Program-made: the position numbers and the translations under genes
Notes under the pieces: generated by a model
Databases searched by the model: none
What the model was told of the DNA's origin: nothing
What the model saw: the letters and a program-made list of their open reading frames with translations, nothing else
Shown here: one piece after another, positions 24,205-32,517 of the stretch
Numbering within the stretch: the stretch's first letter is position 1
Layout of the letters: each line of letters starts with the position of its first letter
Assembly (NCBI GenBank): GCA_018401735.1
Contig: JAGYKI010000023.1
Span: forward strand, 1-44,691
Reading direction: 5' to 3'
DNA length: 44,691 nt
Source: Schleiferiaceae bacterium
GTDB taxonomy: Bacteria > Bacteroidota > Bacteroidia > Flavobacteriales > Schleiferiaceae

Positions 24205-26103
24205 CTAATACGCTCTCTCCCGCTTGCCTTCGTAATAATTTAAAAAGGCTCGGTTAACCACCCGTTGTCCGCCTGGAGTAGGAAAATTACCAGTAAAGTA
24301 CCAGTCACCGGTGTGCTCGGGGGCAGATGCGTGTAAATCGGAAATACCTTGGTAAATAATTTTTACTTCTGCTTTCATACCGTCAGGAGTAAGCATTTCA
24401 GCAATTTTATCGGAAATTTCTTGCGGTGTAAAAGGAGCGTAAATTTCTTTTACGTAATTGCGCACTTCCGAGTCGGGAAGATCTTTCTGCTTTAAGCATT
24501 CCGCGTAAACCTTAGCAATCGTTCCTTCTAATCCGCGCTCTTTTAACAAGGCGATAGCCGCTCTAAAGGCGGCGAAATCGTCTAACAAAGACATGTTTAT
24601 ACCGTAGCAATCGGGGTAGCGGATTTGAGGAGCGCTACTAACAATAATAATTTTCTTTGGCCCAAGGCGGTCTAATATGCTAAGGATGCTTTGCTTTAAA
24701 GTAGTCCCTCTCACAATACTATCGTCAATAACCACCAGGTTATCGTCAGACTTTACCGTTTCATAAGTTACATCGTAAACGTGACTTACAAGTTCGTCGC
24801 GACTGCTATCTTGGGTAATGAAGGTGCGCATTTTAACATCCTTCCAGAGCGATTTCTCTACTCGTGGACGAATGCTTAAAAGTTGATCTAACTTTTCTGC
24901 GTCGAGCTCACCTTCAAATTTTAATATTTTCTCACGTTTTACTTCGTTGAGGTATTCTTCCATACCCTTCACCATACCATAGAAACTAATTTCAGCCGTA
25001 TTAGGGATGAAAGAGAAAACCGTGTGCTTTAAATCGAGGTCAACCTCTTTTAAAATATTAGGACATAATCGACGTCCCAGCTCTATTCTTTCGCGATATA
25101 TATCGGCGTCATTACCTCTACTAAAGTAGATGCGCTCGAAAGAGCAAGAGGTTTTAAGACCGGGCTTGCGTACTTCTTTTAAAGACGTTTTACCATTTTT
25201 CTTAATAATCAAGGCGTGGCCAGGAGTAATTTCCTTTATCTCTGCAAAAGGCACATTAAAGGCTGTTTGAATTACGGGACGTTCACTAGCTACTACACAC
25301 ACTTCGTCGTCATCGTAAAAGAAAGCAGGCCGAATACCATTGGGGTCGCGTAATACAAAAGCATCACCGTGGCCAAATAATCCTGCCATAGCATAACCGC
25401 CATCCCAATACTTGGCGCTGCGCTTAAGGATTTTTTGGATATTAATTTCGCGGGCAATTTTAGGACTGATTTCCTTTTTGCTTAATCCTTCTTTCTTGTA
25501 TTTGCGGTAGAGTTTTTCGTTTTCTTCATCCAGGAAGTGACCGATTTTCTCAAGAATGGTAACTGTATCGGCTTTTTCTTTGGGATGCTGACCAAGGTCT
25601 ACTAGCTGGTTAAAAAGCTGATCAACATTTGTCATATTGAAGTTGCCCGCCAAAATAAGATTACGGGTTAACCAGTTATTTTGTCTTAGAAAAGGATGAA
25701 CCGCTTCAATGGATTGGCCACCATAAGTGCCGTAACGTAAGTGGCCGAGGTATAATTCTCCTAAAAAAGGAACATTTTCTTTCAGCCAGTTTGGGTCGTG
25801 AATTTTACTGTCATCACCATTTAAACCCGTTTGGATTCGTTGGTTAATGCGCTCGAACAAATCTTGGATGGGCGTTTTATCAATAGAGCGGTAACGACTG
25901 ATGTAGCGTTTACCTGGTTCAACGTCAAGTTTTATATTGGCAAGGCCAGCACCATCTTGTCCGCGATTGTGCTGCTTCTCCATAAGAACATACATCTTGT
26001 TAATCCCGTAAAGCGCTGAACCATATTTTTCATAATAATAGCTCAGTGGTTTCTTTAAACGAACGAGGGCGATGCCGCATTCGTGTGTAAGTTTATCGCT
26101 CAT
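24205..26103 (-). CDS. Long-form amidophosphoribosyltransferase (PurF paralogue)
   Basis: The 632-residue protein has an N-terminal class-II glutamine amidotransferase domain with the nucleophile at Cys9 (THECGIALVRL) after a short propeptide, plus KQHNRGQDGAGLANI and LGHLRYGTYGG. The phosphoribosyltransferase domain carries the PRPP loop NLVVIDDSIVRGTTLKQSI (about residues 450-470). The reaction is PRPP and glutamine to phosphoribosylamine. It is about 130 residues longer than standard PurF, a form I know from Bacteroidota that usually coexists with a normal PurF, so the housekeeping role is uncertain. prs, which makes PRPP, lies 1.2 kb away on the other strand. Confidence 0.85.
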   Translation of the reverse strand: MSDKLTHECGIALVRLKKPLSYYYEKYGSALYGINKMYVLMEKQHNRGQDGAGLANIKLDVEPGKRYISRYRSIDKTPIQDLFERINQRIQTGLNGDDSKIHDPNWLKENVPFLGELYLGHLRYGTYGGQSIEAVHPFLRQNNWLTRNLILAGNFNMTNVDQLFNQLVDLGQHPKEKADTVTILEKIGHFLDEENEKLYRKYKKEGLSKKEISPKIAREINIQKILKRSAKYWDGGYAMAGLFGHGDAFVLRDPNGIRPAFFYDDDEVCVVASERPVIQTAFNVPFAEIKEITPGHALIIKKNGKTSLKEVRKPGLKTSCSFERIYFSRGNDADIYRERIELGRRLCPNILKEVDLDLKHTVFSFIPNTAEISFYGMVKGMEEYLNEVKREKILKFEGELDAEKLDQLLSIRPRVEKSLWKDVKMRTFITQDSSRDELVSHVYDVTYETVKSDDNLVVIDDSIVRGTTLKQSILSILDRLGPKKIIIVSSAPQIRYPDCYGINMSLLDDFAAFRAAIALLKERGLEGTIAKVYAECLKQKDLPDSEVRNYVKEIYAPFTPQEISDKIAEMLTPDGMKAEVKIIYQGISDLHASAPEHTGDWYFTGNFPTPGGQRVVNRAFLNYYEGKRERAY

Positions 26104-26127
26104 GATTTATCTCCCGTATATGTCGGG

Positions 26128-26135
26128 CAAAGTTA
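26128..26135 (-). promoter_or_regulatory. -7 box TAACTTTG upstream of the amidophosphoribosyltransferase
   Basis: The minus strand reads TAACTTTG, overlapping the stop codon of the amidohydrolase gene and lying 24 nt before ATG 26103. It could give the PurF-like gene its own transcript. Confidence 0.45.
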
Positions 26136-27185
26136 GCCCTTTTCTGAGACCTTAATGTCGCTCTTATCACCTTCATTTATATCGAATCTACTTTTGTCGA
26201 TATCAAGCCATTCAAGCGCCGCATGAGCAAATATGTCCTCAATAACATTTTTTTCGAGATTCATATCTTCAATAAAAGCGCCTATTTCCAAATCACCTAA
26301 GGGGAAAGGATAATCAGAACCTAGCATTACGCGCTTACTACCTTGCATGGAAAGAATGTACTCTAATAATTTGGGATCATGGGTAATGCTATCTACCCAA
26401 AATTCACCTACATATTGACGGGGGTTTACATTATTATGAATGGCTACTAAATCGGGACGGCAATTATAACCGTGCTCGATACGTCCTAAGGTGGGTAAAA
26501 AGGAGCCCCCGGCATGGGAAAAGCAAACTCTTAGTTGCGGTAACTTTTCGAGTACGCCTCCAAAAATCATCGAGCAGGCCGCGCGGCTGGTTTCGGCGGG
26601 CATTCCCACCAACCAAGGAAGCCAATATTTACGCATATCGGCCATGCCCATCATATTCCAAGGATGAACCATAATGGCCATGCCTAGCTCTTGGGCAGCT
26701 TCAAAAATAGGAAAGAACTCGGGCTCGCTTAAGTTTTTATCGTTAATGTTCGAACCAATTTGCACACCTAGCAAGCCAATTTCCTTGCAGCGTTGCAGTT
26801 CGGCAATGGCTTCATCGGCATCTTGCATGGGTAAAGTTCCCAGTCCGAGGTAGTTTTGAGGATAGTCTTTACAGAGCTGCGCAATGTCGTCATTCAGATA
26901 TTCTGCCAGCACTTTGGTGTCCTTGGCATTGGCCCAATAGGAAAACATTACGGGGATGGTGCAAACCACTTGCACCTGGGTATTGAACTTTTGGTAGTCT
27001 TTGATTCTAAGTTTAGGGTCCCAGCAATTGGGTTGAATCCGTCGGAAAAACTTGTCGCCCTGCATCATGTTCGCAGATCCGTCTTGGTTTTTCATTAGGT
27101 AGATGAAGTCTCCATAGCCGAATTTCTCCGCAAAATTGGGGAGGCGTTCCGGTAGGATGTGGGTGTGCATATCAATTTTCAACAT
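26133..27185 (-). CDS. Amidohydrolase-family decarboxylase (ACMSD-like)
   Basis: The 350-residue TIM-barrel protein starts KIDMHTHILPERLPNF, with the HxH metal site, then MVHPWNMMG (metal His), CFSHAGGSFLPTLGRIEHGY and LGSDYPFPLG (catalytic Asp). This order and spacing match 2-amino-3-carboxymuconate-6-semialdehyde decarboxylase, a zinc enzyme of the kynurenine branch of tryptophan breakdown. Related decarboxylases share the fold, so the substrate is inferred. The start at 27185 follows a -7 box by 4 nt; the longer frame to 27233 adds an unlikely leader. No other kynurenine genes are present here. Confidence 0.87.
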   Translation of the reverse strand: MLKIDMHTHILPERLPNFAEKFGYGDFIYLMKNQDGSANMMQGDKFFRRIQPNCWDPKLRIKDYQKFNTQVQVVCTIPVMFSYWANAKDTKVLAEYLNDDIAQLCKDYPQNYLGLGTLPMQDADEAIAELQRCKEIGLLGVQIGSNINDKNLSEPEFFPIFEAAQELGMAIMVHPWNMMGMADMRKYWLPWLVGMPAETSRAACSMIFGGVLEKLPQLRVCFSHAGGSFLPTLGRIEHGYNCRPDLVAIHNNVNPRQYVGEFWVDSITHDPKLLEYILSMQGSKRVMLGSDYPFPLGDLEIGAFIEDMNLEKNVIEDIFAHAALEWLDIDKSRFDINEGDKSDIKVSEKG

Positions 27186-27189
27186 GCTA

Positions 27190-27197
27190 CAAAAATA
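27190..27197 (-). promoter_or_regulatory. -7 box TATTTTTG, 4 nt before the ACMSD-like start
   Basis: The minus strand reads TATTTTTG followed by TAGC and ATG 27185. The predicted mRNA is leaderless, and the box fixes the start codon. Confidence 0.55.
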
Positions 27198-27289
27198 AAA
27201 TTTTCGCCGGCAGAAAGGGAAAATTGCAGGCAAGAAATATTTCGATAAGAATTAATAGGGCATTGTTTATAACTTGCCAATGATTTAAT

Positions 27290-27297
27290 TACATTTG
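27290..27297 (+). promoter_or_regulatory. -7 box TACATTTG of the prs-rplY-pth operon
   Basis: TACATTTG precedes a leader of about 45 nt that begins with a small hairpin, CCCTT-TTTT-AAGGG (27301-27314). This is the only strong box in the window with a substantial leader, so leader-based control of prs is possible. Confidence 0.5.
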
Positions 27298-27348
27298 CAG
27301 CCCTTTTTTAAGGGTGTATAAAATAGTCAATTCCAAAGATTTAGATAC

Positions 27349-28284
27349 TTGATACCTAAAGCAAAAATATTTTCAACCCGAACTTCGCAGGATATTGCGG
27401 CTAAAATAGCTGCATCCTATGGTCTTTCCCTTGGTAAGGTGGAGATTCTAGAATTTAGCGACGGTGAATTCCAACCTTCTTTTGAAGAGACGGTTAGAGG
27501 TGGGCGAGTATTTTTAGTAGGCTCGACCATGCAGCCTACGCAGAACTTGATGGAATTGCTTTTAATGATTGACGCAGCAAAACGCGCATCAGCAAAGCAT
27601 ATCACAGTGGTGATGCCTTATTTCGGTTGGGCACGCCAAGATCGCAAGGATAAACCAAGAGTACCGATAGGGGCAAAAATGGTGGCCAATTTGCTTACAG
27701 CGGCTGGTGCAACACGCATTATGACGATGGACTTGCACGCGGATCAAATTCAGGGTTTCTTTGAGGTTCCTGTAGATCACGTATTCGCTTCTTCCATATT
27801 TGTGCCGCATATTAAAGCTCAAAATTTAGAAAATCTTACCATCGCTTCTCCCGATATGGGTGGTTCCAAGCGCGCTAATAATTACGCGAAGTGGTTAACC
27901 AGCGAAATGGTAATTTGTTACAAGCAGCGCAAGAAAGCCAATGTTATCGAAAGAATGACAGTTATTGGTGATGTAGAAGGTCGCAATGTGGTACTTATCG
28001 ATGATATGGTAGACACGGCGGGAACCTTAACGAAGGCGGCTGACATGTTAATGGAGAAAGGAGCCTTATCTGTACAAGCCTATTGTACACATGGAGTGCT
28101 TTCTGGAAAAGCCATTGAAAGAATAGAAAACTCACAACTAACGCGTTTAGTTATTACCGATACCATTCCTCAAAAGAGCGGATGCAGTAAGATAGAAGTT
28201 TTGCCGATTGCTGATCTTTTTGCAGATATTATGCAGAAGGTTCACAATCACGAATCGATTAGTTCACATTTTTTAGAAAATTAA
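27349..28284 (+). CDS. prs: Ribose-phosphate pyrophosphokinase, TTG start
   Basis: The 311-residue enzyme makes PRPP from ribose 5-phosphate and ATP. Key motifs are FSDGEFQPSFEETVRGGRVF, the flexible loop PYFGWARQDRKDKPR, MDLHADQIQGFF and the PRPP-binding VVLIDDMVDTAGTLTKAAD. A stop (TAA 27319-27321) lies shortly upstream in frame and the only initiator between it and the conserved sequence is TTG 27349. It leads the prs-rplY-pth operon (13-nt and 11-nt gaps), an arrangement conserved in many bacteria. Confidence 0.96.
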   Translation: MIPKAKIFSTRTSQDIAAKIAASYGLSLGKVEILEFSDGEFQPSFEETVRGGRVFLVGSTMQPTQNLMELLLMIDAAKRASAKHITVVMPYFGWARQDRKDKPRVPIGAKMVANLLTAAGATRIMTMDLHADQIQGFFEVPVDHVFASSIFVPHIKAQNLENLTIASPDMGGSKRANNYAKWLTSEMVICYKQRKKANVIERMTVIGDVEGRNVVLIDDMVDTAGTLTKAADMLMEKGALSVQAYCTHGVLSGKAIERIENSQLTRLVITDTIPQKSGCSKIEVLPIADLFADIMQKVHNHESISSHFLEN

Positions 28285-28297
28285 ATTCCCAGATACA

Positions 28298-28912
28298 ATG
28301 AGATCAGTAGCCATTGAGGGTAAAACCAGAGAGGAGCTAGGCTCTAAAAACGCTAAGCAATTACGCCGTGAAGGCATGGTACCTTGCGTCATTTATGGTG
28401 GTGGCGAAAACATCCACTTTTACACCGATAAGCGCAGCTTTAAAGAACTTCTTTACACTCCGGAAGCACTATTAGCAGTAGTGAACATCGACGGTAAAGA
28501 AGTGAAATGCGTGGTACGCGACAGCCAGTACCATCCCGTAACGGAGGCCATCGAACATGTGGATTTCTTCCAATTAACCGATGGTCAACCAGTGGATGTT
28601 AGTGCCCCTATTAATTTAGTAGGTAACCCACGTGGTGTTCGTAATGGTGGTAAGTTGAAGTTTAACCTACGTCGTTTAACCATTCGCGCAACCGAAGAAA
28701 ACCTTCCAGGTATGGTCGACTTAAATGTTGAGAACCTTAGAATTGGTCAGTCTTTAAGAGTAAGTGATATTCCTACTGCAGGATTCGAGATCTTAGGTGA
28801 TCCAACCCGCTCAGTAGTAGCAATTAAAACTTCTCGTAACGTTGTTGCGGGAGATGATGAAGATGAAGATGCTGAAGGCGCAGAAGCGACAGCTGAAACA
28901 GCTGAAGCATAA
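28298..28912 (+). CDS. rplY: 50S ribosomal protein L25/general stress protein Ctc
   Basis: The 204-residue protein is the long (TL5/Ctc) form of L25, which binds 5S rRNA. The N-terminal domain reads [20 protein letters not shown] followed by [12 protein letters not shown], and the C-terminal beta domain contains [20 protein letters not shown]. The tail is acidic ([17 protein letters not shown]), usual in this form. It lies between prs and pth. Confidence 0.96.
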   Translation: MRSVAIEGKTREELGSKNAKQLRREGMVPCVIYGGGENIHFYTDKRSFKELLYTPEALLAVVNIDGKEVKCVVRDSQYHPVTEAIEHVDFFQLTDGQPVDVSAPINLVGNPRGVRNGGKLKFNLRRLTIRATEENLPGMVDLNVENLRIGQSLRVSDIPTAGFEILGDPTRSVVAIKTSRNVVAGDDEDEDAEGAEATAETAEA

Positions 28913-28923
28913 GTAGCTTTATC

Positions 28924-29487
28924 GTGACTAAGTATCTCATTGCCGGATTAGGAAATATTGGCGCTGAGTACGAGGCCACTCGTCATAATATTGGATTTGA
29001 GGTGCTAGACGCTCTGTTGAGAGGGTCTAGCATTTCTTTTTCCAGTGACCGCTATGCCTCTGTGGCAAAATTAAAGGTGAAGAACAAGGAACTTATTCTT
29101 ATTAAGCCCACCACCTTTATGAACTTGAGCGGCAAAGCGGTAAATTATTGGTTGCAGCAAGAGAAAATTCCCTTGCAAAATCTTTTAGTGGTAGTGGATG
29201 AACTAGCACTAGACCTTGGTATGTTACGCCTTAAAATGAAGGGTAGCGATGGTGGCCACAATGGTCTTAAAAACATCAATCAGGTATTGGGTAGACAAGA
29301 CTACGCGCGCCTGCGTTTCGGTATAGGAAATGATTTCGCTAAAGGTCAGCAAATTGACTTCGTTTTGGGCGAATGGACATCTTCCGAAAGGAAAATCATT
29401 GATCCCAAAATTGAAAAAGCAGCGGAGGCCATCAAGTCTTTTGCCCTTGCTGGTCCGCAAATTACTATGAACCAGTTTAACGGCTAG
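28924..29487 (+). CDS. pth: Peptidyl-tRNA hydrolase, GTG start
   Basis: The 187-residue enzyme releases peptides from peptidyl-tRNA. Conserved residues are seen in [20 protein letters not shown] (catalytic His within TRHN), [13 protein letters not shown] and [13 protein letters not shown]. The start is GTG 28924, 11 nt after rplY. It is the last gene of the operon and is followed by a hairpin at 29528. Confidence 0.96.
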   Translation: MTKYLIAGLGNIGAEYEATRHNIGFEVLDALLRGSSISFSSDRYASVAKLKVKNKELILIKPTTFMNLSGKAVNYWLQQEKIPLQNLLVVVDELALDLGMLRLKMKGSDGGHNGLKNINQVLGRQDYARLRFGIGNDFAKGQQIDFVLGEWTSSERKIIDPKIEKAAEAIKSFALAGPQITMNQFNG

Positions 29488-29527
29488 GTTTTTTATTGAT
29501 TCTATTTGCTTATTTCAATTGAGATAT

Positions 29528-29555
29528 CGGCCCGCCGACGGGCTGGAGTCTTTTG
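29528..29555 (+). terminator. Possible terminator hairpin after pth
   Basis: CGGCCCG (29528-29534) pairs with CGGGCTG (29539-29545, one G-U) around CCGA; an outer pair TGAGAT (29520-29525) / ATCTCA (29561-29566) flanks it. The T-tract (TCTTTT) is weak, so it may be a processing or attenuation hairpin instead. Confidence 0.4.
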
Positions 29556-29643
29556 GTGTAATCTCATATTCGTTTCTGAGTAACGGTAATAGCAATACTA
29601 AGGTACGCGTCAGTTGCAAGAATCTCTCATTTTACACCGCTAT

Positions 29644-30021
29644 CTAAGGCAATAAGTACTCCCCTAAACAAGCCAGATGGTCGCTTAAAAACTCTTCAAT
29701 TTCCTCCAGGAATTCCTCTTGCTTTTGCTTACGATTAATGGTAAGGTGAATCACCACTGCATCGCGGGCGGGTGGATAGCCCGCAGTAACGGTCCAACAA
29801 AGAGCATTCGGACATTCGTCTAGGGCGAAGCGCAAGCCACCTTTAATAAGGCTTCTGCTTAAAGTAAATTCACCCCAAATACCACCAATAGCAACTGTGT
29901 TTTCTTGGGCTTGTTCCAAACTAAAAAACGCATTACTAAAACGCTCGAGGTATTTTAATTGCAGCTTATCCCGCAGTTCTTCTTCACTGCTACTGGCGGC
30001 AACGATTTTAAAAAATTCCAT
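29644..30021 (-). CDS. Uncharacterised 125-residue protein
   Basis: The protein reads MEFFKIVAASSSEEELRDKL at the N-terminus, holds NTVAIGGIWGEFTLSRSLIK and FALDECPNALCWTVTAGYPP, and ends in an acidic helix (EEFLEEIEEFLSDHLACLGE). It is cytoplasmic, with no membrane segment, and probably a small alpha/beta domain. I do not recognise the family. A strong -7 box on the same strand lies 213 nt upstream (30234-30241), separated by a short interrupted frame, see that entry. Confidence 0.6.
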   Translation of the reverse strand: MEFFKIVAASSSEEELRDKLQLKYLERFSNAFFSLEQAQENTVAIGGIWGEFTLSRSLIKGGLRFALDECPNALCWTVTAGYPPARDAVVIHLTINRKQKQEEFLEEIEEFLSDHLACLGEYLLP

Positions 30022-30163
30022 GACATTACTCTTTGTGTAAAGCTAGGGCCTTCGCCACTTTAGGCCTATGATATTTATCAAGACTCAATATTTTTATGGA
30101 GACCGAACTCGGCTTACAAAAAAAACAGCAACAGAATTGGAATTTCGCTCCACCTTCCCACAC

Positions 30164-30241
30164 CTAAAATCCCCTAGCTATGGTAAAACTGAATTCCCGG
30201 CCCAATTCCCCTTCTGCCTTCAAGGGCATTAGGCAAAGGTA
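30164..30241 (-). other. -7 box with an adjacent 21-codon ORF in a 400-nt gap
   Basis: On the minus strand TACCTTTG (30241-30234) is followed by CCTA and ATG 30229, the same box-at-ATG layout as real genes here. The ORF encodes MPLKAEGELGREFSFTIARGF and stops at TAG 30164. The same frame then stays open for 46 more codons until TAA just before the ATG of the 29644-30021 gene. It could be a decayed small gene, a leader peptide, or chance. The rest of the 30022-30423 gap shows nothing else. Confidence 0.3.
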
Positions 30242-30423
30242 CTTACGGATAGTTATTTCAGCAGAGATCACATTCGTTCTTGCCATCTCAAATCTAAGAG
30301 CTAACTGCCTGATGCAAAATACTTAAAACACCCCATTCATCCGTAAATAATGTTATTTCATCGAGAAATTCCGCTATTTCGCCTAGCTCTACCCTTATCT
30401 TTACATCGTTAATAATCCCCACT

Positions 30424-32145
30424 ATGAAAAAGATTGTAAGCCTTTTAGCCTTAGCACTGATTGTGCAAGCTTGTAACAAAGACGAAGACACAAATAGCAA
30501 TACTATAGTTGATAATACGAGTTTTGAAACCTTAGTGGCGCCTAGCGATTTTAATTGGAGCAGCAGCGAAAGTGGACAAATTGAAGTAAGTTTAATTGCC
30601 GACCCTGCCATGCCTATTGATCTAGAGGGTGGTTTACTTTATATTAAAGATGCCAATAATCGCATAATAGCCCAAGAAAAAATTGCAGGGAACAAGGTGC
30701 GTTTTAATGTAAATCTACCGGTAGTGAATAGTGGTTTAAAGTATTTTTTGCCTGCAACGGGCGAAGAATGGCCTTTTGCCGGAATTGGCTCCGTTAGCCT
30801 AAACCTAATAAATCCACTTGATCTTGCTTTCACAAATAAGACTGGAAAACAAACTATTTCTCACAAGCAAAATTCGGCAAACAGGGGAACAAACATTCTT
30901 GGTAATGCCGATTTCGAGCTTAATGATTTTTACAGCAATGCCGGATCTACTTACAATCCAACTTCAGGAATTATAGACGAGGGCAAGTGGATAATTGTCG
31001 ATAATGACTATACCTGGAGCACCGAAGGTGGCAGTAAAGTAGTAAAAGCCAAAGATAATCGCTGGACACATATTTGGCAGCTTCACACCGTAAATCCGGG
31101 AGACAGTATTTACTTCAACACCGATTTCTCGGGTGATGTAAGAGCCTTCTTGTTTTTCTATACCAATGCGAACTCTACTTCGCACCTAGCTTATGAATTT
31201 TTACAATTGCCCAGCAACCCAGAAGGAATTAAAACTGTTGTTCCCGCAGGTGCTACGGTGGTTTCGGCCTTACTAAACTTCGTAGACGGAGCGTGGGTAG
31301 ACAACGCCTTCTTAAGTAACCCTGCTGCCATTGTTGATGCCGATGGCGATGGCGTAGCCGATGGCGATGACGCCTTCCCTAACGATCCTACTAGAGCTTA
31401 TATTACCTTTTTTCCCGCGGCAGGTCGTCAGACTTTAGCCTTCGAAGATTTATGGCCGAGTAAGGGTGATTATGATTTCAACGATCTTATTGTAAACGTT
31501 AAAGTGAGTTTAACACGTGATGCGTCATTAAACTGGGTTTCGGCCGATTATGAAATTGCTTTAGATGCCGTGGGTGCAGGCTTAAGCAGTGGTTTAGCCA
31601 TGCGTTTAGTGGATGCCAACAAACAGACTAAAGCAAATATGATTGCTTCTATATCTGGGGCTGCAAGTGCTGATCCTGATGTGACCAATGGTCTTATTAT
31701 CTTTAACAATCCTGATGAATTAAGAAGTCAATATTACACCAATACCGATCCTAATCAGAGTACTACTACTCCTGATACGGCGAAGTTTACCATTAACTTT
31801 AGCGCGAACGACGGCTCTACCATTTTACCCGATTTCTACATCTTTAGAAGCAACGATCGTGGTCGCGAAGTGCATTTACCAGGTTTTGCAGGTACCGCTG
31901 CCGCAGATGCCTCTCTTTACAATACCGACGATGATGTAAATGGCACCTATAAAACAGCAAACGGTTTACCTTGGGCCATGGAATTAATCTTGGATGGAAC
32001 TAGCTTCCAACACCCGAACGAAATGGTAGACATGATTGAGGCCTATCCGAACTTTGGCAACTGGGCCAGCAGTGGTGGCGGTAGCAACGCCGATTGGTAT
32101 CAAACCCCTGCTCCTGGAAAAACTATTGATATTAGCGGAAGTTAA
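30424..32145 (+). CDS. LruC-domain surface lipoprotein
   Basis: The 573-residue protein begins with a lipoprotein signal (SLLALALIVQAC, lipid-modified Cys17). The middle region is a beta-sandwich-like domain (about 155-300; ILGNADFELNDFYSNAGSTY, a typical carbohydrate-binding opening). A calcium-binding thrombospondin-3-like segment follows (about 305-320, DADGDGVADGDDAFPNDP), then an LruC domain starting LAFEDLWPSKGDYDFNDLIV (about 338-357). LruC proteins are extracellular or surface-exposed in Leptospira and Bacteroidota; their role is unclear, and adhesion or ligand binding is plausible. It is a single gene, followed by two RF2 repeats. Confidence 0.85.
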   Translation: MKKIVSLLALALIVQACNKDEDTNSNTIVDNTSFETLVAPSDFNWSSSESGQIEVSLIADPAMPIDLEGGLLYIKDANNRIIAQEKIAGNKVRFNVNLPVVNSGLKYFLPATGEEWPFAGIGSVSLNLINPLDLAFTNKTGKQTISHKQNSANRGTNILGNADFELNDFYSNAGSTYNPTSGIIDEGKWIIVDNDYTWSTEGGSKVVKAKDNRWTHIWQLHTVNPGDSIYFNTDFSGDVRAFLFFYTNANSTSHLAYEFLQLPSNPEGIKTVVPAGATVVSALLNFVDGAWVDNAFLSNPAAIVDADGDGVADGDDAFPNDPTRAYITFFPAAGRQTLAFEDLWPSKGDYDFNDLIVNVKVSLTRDASLNWVSADYEIALDAVGAGLSSGLAMRLVDANKQTKANMIASISGAASADPDVTNGLIIFNNPDELRSQYYTNTDPNQSTTTPDTAKFTINFSANDGSTILPDFYIFRSNDRGREVHLPGFAGTAAADASLYNTDDDVNGTYKTANGLPWAMELILDGTSFQHPNEMVDMIEAYPNFGNWASSGGGSNADWYQTPAPGKTIDISGS

Positions 32146-32147
32146 TT

Positions 32148-32330
32148 AGTACTGAGTACAGAGTACAGAGTACAGAGTAGTGAGTACTGAGATTAGTGTG
32201 CGTTATAGTTGGATTGTTTAATATTTAATGAGAAGGAAATCCAATATGATAATTCGGAGACGTAAATATTCAACTATTCACGAAAACCTACTAAGTACTA
32301 TATACTAACTACTTAATACTATTCAGTTGA
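32148..32330 (+). repeat. RF2 repeat, copy b
   Basis: AGTACTGAGTACAGAGTACAG heptamers (GAGTACA/GAGTAGT/GAGTACT, 32148-32190) lead into a core containing 32247-32280, which matches 1082-1115 in inverted orientation with one mismatch. It ends CTACTAAGTACTATATACTA and then ACTACTTAATACT. The two ends are roughly inverted (AGTACTGAG against TTAGTACT). Confidence 0.7.
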
Positions 32331-32482
32331 GTACAGAGATGATGAGCGATAGGGGTGCATTTTCGATATTTAATGCAAGTGGCGGCTATGGCAATTAACT
32401 ATTCGAAGATGGCTATGTGCCAAAATTGACGTAAAGCCTACTAAGTACATAGTACTAAATACTAACTACCAATATCTCAGTA
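32331..32482 (+). repeat. RF2 repeat, copy c, in tandem with copy b
   Basis: It starts GAGTACAGAGATGATGAGCG and ends CCTACTAAGTACATAGTACT followed by AAATACTAACTACC, the same end structure as copy b. The core is more diverged and lacks the GATAATTCGGAGACGTA block. Together b and c fill the gap between the LruC gene and the MBL-fold gene. Confidence 0.55.
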
Positions 32483-32517
32483 CTATTTCCTACTTTCAAA
32501 GTTCAAATCAAGCAATA

